This document shows, piece by piece, positions 6,135-8,181 of a DNA stretch of 8,181 bases. The DNA comes from an uncultured Flavobacteriales bacterium (GTDB lineage: Bacteria; Bacteroidota; Bacteroidia; Flavobacteriales_E; Vicingaceae): contig CAJXRL010000116.1 in NCBI GenBank assembly GCA_913059105.1, positions 1 through 8,181 on the forward strand, in the 5' to 3' direction. Each line of letters opens with the position of its first letter. Positions within the stretch are counted from its first letter, which is position 1. The position numbers were made by a program, and so were the translations under genes. Under the pieces are notes generated by a model. That model was not told the origin of the DNA. It made no database searches and worked only from the letters and a program-made list of their open reading frames with translations.

Positions 6135-7523
6135 ATGGATTTTGATGTAGTTGTATTAGGAAGTGGTCCTGGTGGTTATGTAACTGCCATTCGTGCTGCA
6201 CAGTTAGGATTTAAAACTGCTGTAATTGAAAAAGAATCATTAGGAGGCGTTTGTTTAAACTGGGGTTGTATTCCAACCAAAGCTTTATTGAAAAGTGCTA
6301 ATGTATTTGAATACATTCAACATGCTGCAGATTACGGAATTGAAGTAAAAGATAGTAAAGCGAATTTTACTGATGTAATTAAAAGAAGTAGAAATGTAGC
6401 CAACGGAATGAGTAATGGCGTTCAATTCTTGATGAAAAAGAACAAGATTGAAGTTATTATGGGAACCGGAACTTTGAAACCTGGAAAAAAGGTGGAGGTT
6501 AAAATGGAAGATGGTTCTACAAAAACGGTTAATGGTAAAAACATAATTATTGCAACTGGAGGTAGATCAAGAGTTTTGCCAAACTTACCACAAGACGGGA
6601 AAAAAATTATTGGTTACCGAGAAGCAATGACGCTTGACAAAATGCCAAAGAAAATGGTTGTAGTCGGTTCTGGGGCTATTGGAGTTGAATTTGCCTACTT
6701 CTACAACGCAATGGGTGTTGAAGTTACAATTGTAGAGTACGCTTCAAACGTTGTACCTGTTGAAGATGAAGACATTTCAAAACAATTGGCGCGTACCTTT
6801 AAGAAAAATGGAATCAAAATCAAATTAGAATCTGAAGTAACTAAAGTAGATACTTCAGGAGCTGGTTGTAAAGTGACTGTTAAGACCAAAAAAGGCGAAG
6901 AAATTATTGAAGCTGATGTTGTTCTATCTGCAGTTGGCGTAGTTGCAAATATTGAAAATATTGGATTGGAAGATGTTGGTATTGCAACTGATAAAGGCAA
7001 AATCATGGTAAATGATTATTACAAAACCAACATTGATGGATATTTTGCTATTGGTGATTGCGTTCCTGGTCAAGCTTTAGCACACGTTGCTTCTGCAGAA
7101 GGAATCATTTGCGTTGAAAAAATTAAAGGAGAACAAGTTCAACCATTGGATTATGGAAACATACCAGGATGTACTTATTGTTCACCTGAAATTGCATCTG
7201 TTGGTATGACTGAAAAAGCAGCAAAAGAAGCTGGATATGAATTGAAAGTAGGTAAATTCCCTTTTTCAGCATCAGGAAAAGCAAGTGCTGCAGGCCATAA
7301 AGATGGTTTCGTTAAAATGATATACGACGCAAAATACGGTGAACTTTTAGGAGCACACATGATTGGAGCGAACGTAACTGAAATGATTGCAGAAATTGTT
7401 GTTGCTAGAAAATTAGAAACAACAGGTCACGAAATGTTAAAATCAGTTCACCCTCACCCTACTATGAGCGAGGCGGTGATGGAAGCTACTGCCGAAGCTT
7501 ACGGTGAAGTAATCCATCTTTAA
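6135..7523 (+). CDS. lpdA: dihydrolipoyl dehydrogenase (E3), 462 aa
   Basis: This flavoprotein disulfide reductase reoxidises dihydrolipoamide on the E2 or H protein of pyruvate, 2-oxoglutarate or branched-chain 2-oxoacid dehydrogenases and the glycine cleavage system, making NADH. The sequence shows the N-terminal FAD site GSGPGG (9-14), the redox disulfide Cys40/Cys45 in GGVCLNWGCIPTKALL, and the NAD-binding GSGAIG (178-183) followed by the dinucleotide-fold acidic Glu201. It also shows the second FAD motif AIGD (305-308) and the C-terminal catalytic HPTMSE with His441 and Glu446. There is no N-terminal lipoyl domain, and length is typical. The start is ATG at 6135 because the FAD fold begins at residue 4. 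The gene appears monocistronic, with its own candidate promoter and a strong terminator after the stop. No E1, E2 or gcv gene lies next to it, so one E3 may serve several complexes. All catalytic residues are present. Confidence 0.96.
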   Translation: MDFDVVVLGSGPGGYVTAIRAAQLGFKTAVIEKESLGGVCLNWGCIPTKALLKSANVFEYIQHAADYGIEVKDSKANFTDVIKRSRNVANGMSNGVQFLMKKNKIEVIMGTGTLKPGKKVEVKMEDGSTKTVNGKNIIIATGGRSRVLPNLPQDGKKIIGYREAMTLDKMPKKMVVVGSGAIGVEFAYFYNAMGVEVTIVEYASNVVPVEDEDISKQLARTFKKNGIKIKLESEVTKVDTSGAGCKVTVKTKKGEEIIEADVVLSAVGVVANIENIGLEDVGIATDKGKIMVNDYYKTNIDGYFAIGDCVPGQALAHVASAEGIICVEKIKGEQVQPLDYGNIPGCTYCSPEIASVGMTEKAAKEAGYELKVGKFPFSASGKASAAGHKDGFVKMIYDAKYGELLGAHMIGANVTEMIAEIVVARKLETTGHEMLKSVHPHPTMSEAVMEATAEAYGEVIHL

Positions 7524-7526
7524 TTG

Positions 7527-7636
7527 AATTACGAATATTAGAATTACAAATGTCGAATGAGGAAGCTTATTCGACATTTTTGTTTAGTAAACATTTCATT
7601 CGTCATTCGTAATTTCACAATGTATAATTTGTAATT
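7527..7636. repeat. Nested inverted repeats of the AATTACGAAT family after lpdA
   Basis: Two short inverted-repeat pairs bracket the lpdA terminator. AATTACGAAT (7527-7536) matches ATTCGTAATT (7605-7614), and the variant AATTACAAAT (7542-7551) matches ATTTGTAATT (7627-7636). A heptamer tandem, CATTCGT twice (7597-7610), precedes the third of these. The exact decamer also occurs in the 4378-4525 spacer, so this looks like a small dispersed intergenic repeat family. Confidence 0.6.
7548..7585 (+). terminator. Intrinsic terminator of lpdA
   Basis: An 11-bp stem pairs 7551-7561 with 7566-7576, with one G-T pair and a GAAG tetraloop (7562-7565). It is followed by TTTTTGTTT from 7577 and preceded by AAA, which could extend the stem. 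It begins 28 bases after the lpdA stop, in the right place to end that transcript before the prenyltransferase gene. Confidence 0.88.
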
Positions 7637-7643
7637 CAAAGAT

Positions 7644-8134
7644 TTGAAATTCTCCAACTACCTTTCACTAATAAAATTCAGTCATACTATATTTGCATTG
7701 CCTTTTGCATTGATTGGGTACTTCTTAGCTATTGAGTATTCAACCTATAGTTTTGATGCAATTTTACTTTTAAAGGTTATCCTGTCTATGATTTTTGCAA
7801 GAAGTGCCGCTATGGCTTTCAATCGATACATTGATCGCGATATAGATAAGGCAAACGAAAGAACAGCTGCCGTTAGAGAGATTCCAAATGGCAGTATAAA
7901 ACCAAAGTCTGCGCTGATTTTTGTGATCATAAATTCAATTTTATTTATTTCCACTACTTTTTTCATCAACAAGCTTTGTTTTTACTTGTCTCCGGTTGCA
8001 TTAATCGTTGTACTAGGCTATAGTTTAACTAAACGATTTACAGCATTATGTCATTTGGTTTTGGGAGTTGGCCTTTCACTCGCACCTATTGGAGCCTACT
8101 TGGCGGTAACAGGAAGTTTTGCATGGCTTCCACT
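7644..8134 (+). CDS. UbiA-family prenyltransferase, N-terminal 163 residues (3' part cut off)
   Basis: This integral membrane prenyltransferase attaches a polyprenyl chain to an aromatic ring in quinone synthesis. The frame opens after a TAA at 7632-7634. TTG at 7644 is the best start, since it places SLIKFSHTIFALPFALIG at residues 8-25, where UbiA-type proteins normally begin, and no in-frame ATG occurs earlier than residue 49. The first aspartate-rich prenyl-diphosphate/Mg site is NRYIDRDID (60-68), followed by ERTAAVREIP (72-81). Hydrophobic segments lie at about 15-32, 38-53, 90-107, 113-126 and 136-156. The second Asp-rich motif lies beyond the adapter at 8135, so the gene is incomplete only because the library fragment ends. 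The wording of the motifs resembles the 'putative 4-hydroxybenzoate polyprenyltransferase' group, which includes MqnP of the futalosine menaquinone route; MenA or UbiA proper are less likely but not excluded. The preceding terminator separates it from lpdA. TATAAT at 7623-7628 could be its promoter with a very short leader. Confidence 0.85.
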
Positions 8135-8181
8135 CTGTCTCTTATACACATCTCCGAGCCCACGAGACAGGCAGAAATCTC
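8135..8181 (-). other. Nextera i7 adapter, reverse complement (artefact)
   Basis: This is the exact reverse complement of bases 1-47: the Tn5 mosaic end CTGTCTCTTATACACATCT (8135-8153), the i7-side adapter (8154-8168), the index as AGGCAGAA (8169-8176) and ATCTC from P7 (8177-8181). It interrupts the prenyltransferase frame after two bases of codon 164. It is not a transposon end. Confidence 0.98.

Noticed and set aside
6701..7360. Two minus-strand open frames inside lpdA
   Set aside because: They are antisense to a fully convincing dihydrolipoyl dehydrogenase and have no recognisable motifs.
7688..7695. TATATTTG, an exact match to the -7 promoter consensus
   Set aside because: It lies within codons 15-18 of the prenyltransferase, a segment that looks conserved in the family, and such a short AT-rich match is expected by chance.
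7745..7972. Minus-strand open frame of 75 codons
   Set aside because: It is antisense to the UbiA-family coding sequence, whose plus-strand motifs are strong.
1..8181. A transposon or integrated element bounded by 47-bp perfect terminal inverted repeats
   Set aside because: The repeats match the Nextera i7 adapter base for base, there is no transposase, and the genes inside are ordinary chromosomal ones.

Overview
The window is a chromosomal fragment from an AT-rich member of the Bacteroidota. Three things suggest this: weak or absent Shine-Dalgarno sequences, promoter elements resembling the Bacteroidota -7 motif TAnnTTTG, and protein sequences that resemble Bacteroidota homologues. Genus and species cannot be read from it. 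The first and last 47 bases are not biological. They are the Illumina Nextera i7 adapter with its index and the Tn5 mosaic end, in inverted orientation, so the genomic insert is 48-8134 and both terminal genes are cut by the library, not by nature.

Layout: 48-5830 is a minus-strand run of five genes, read right to left. They are a GabT-like class III aminotransferase (4526-5830), a nitrilase-superfamily carbon-nitrogen hydrolase (3451-4377), a small VOC/glyoxalase-fold protein (3006-3416), a long Orn/Lys/Arg decarboxylase of 913 residues (253-2994), and the first 61 codons of a protein resembling Bacteroidota 'biotin carboxylase'-like ATP-grasp proteins (48-232). The last four are separated by only 11 to 34 bases and look like one operon. 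The aminotransferase is set off by a 148-base spacer with short repeats. A 304-base divergent intergenic region (5831-6134) carries a candidate promoter on each strand. To its right, on the plus strand, are a complete dihydrolipoamide dehydrogenase (6135-7523) with a clear intrinsic terminator and the first 163 codons of a UbiA-family prenyltransferase (7644-8134) that starts at TTG.

How the genes may work together: a basic-amino-acid decarboxylase, an amidase-type hydrolase and an omega-aminotransferase together suggest breakdown or remodelling of a diamine or omega-amino acid (putrescine, cadaverine, agmatine, GABA or 5-aminovalerate). The ATP-grasp protein could be a ligase acting on an amine or amino acid. 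This is a hypothesis from gene content, because no substrate can be read from the sequence. The dihydrolipoamide dehydrogenase (2-oxoacid dehydrogenase or glycine cleavage complexes) and the prenyltransferase (quinone synthesis) are housekeeping genes. I saw no CRISPR array, tRNA, rRNA, transposase, toxin-antitoxin pair or phage gene.
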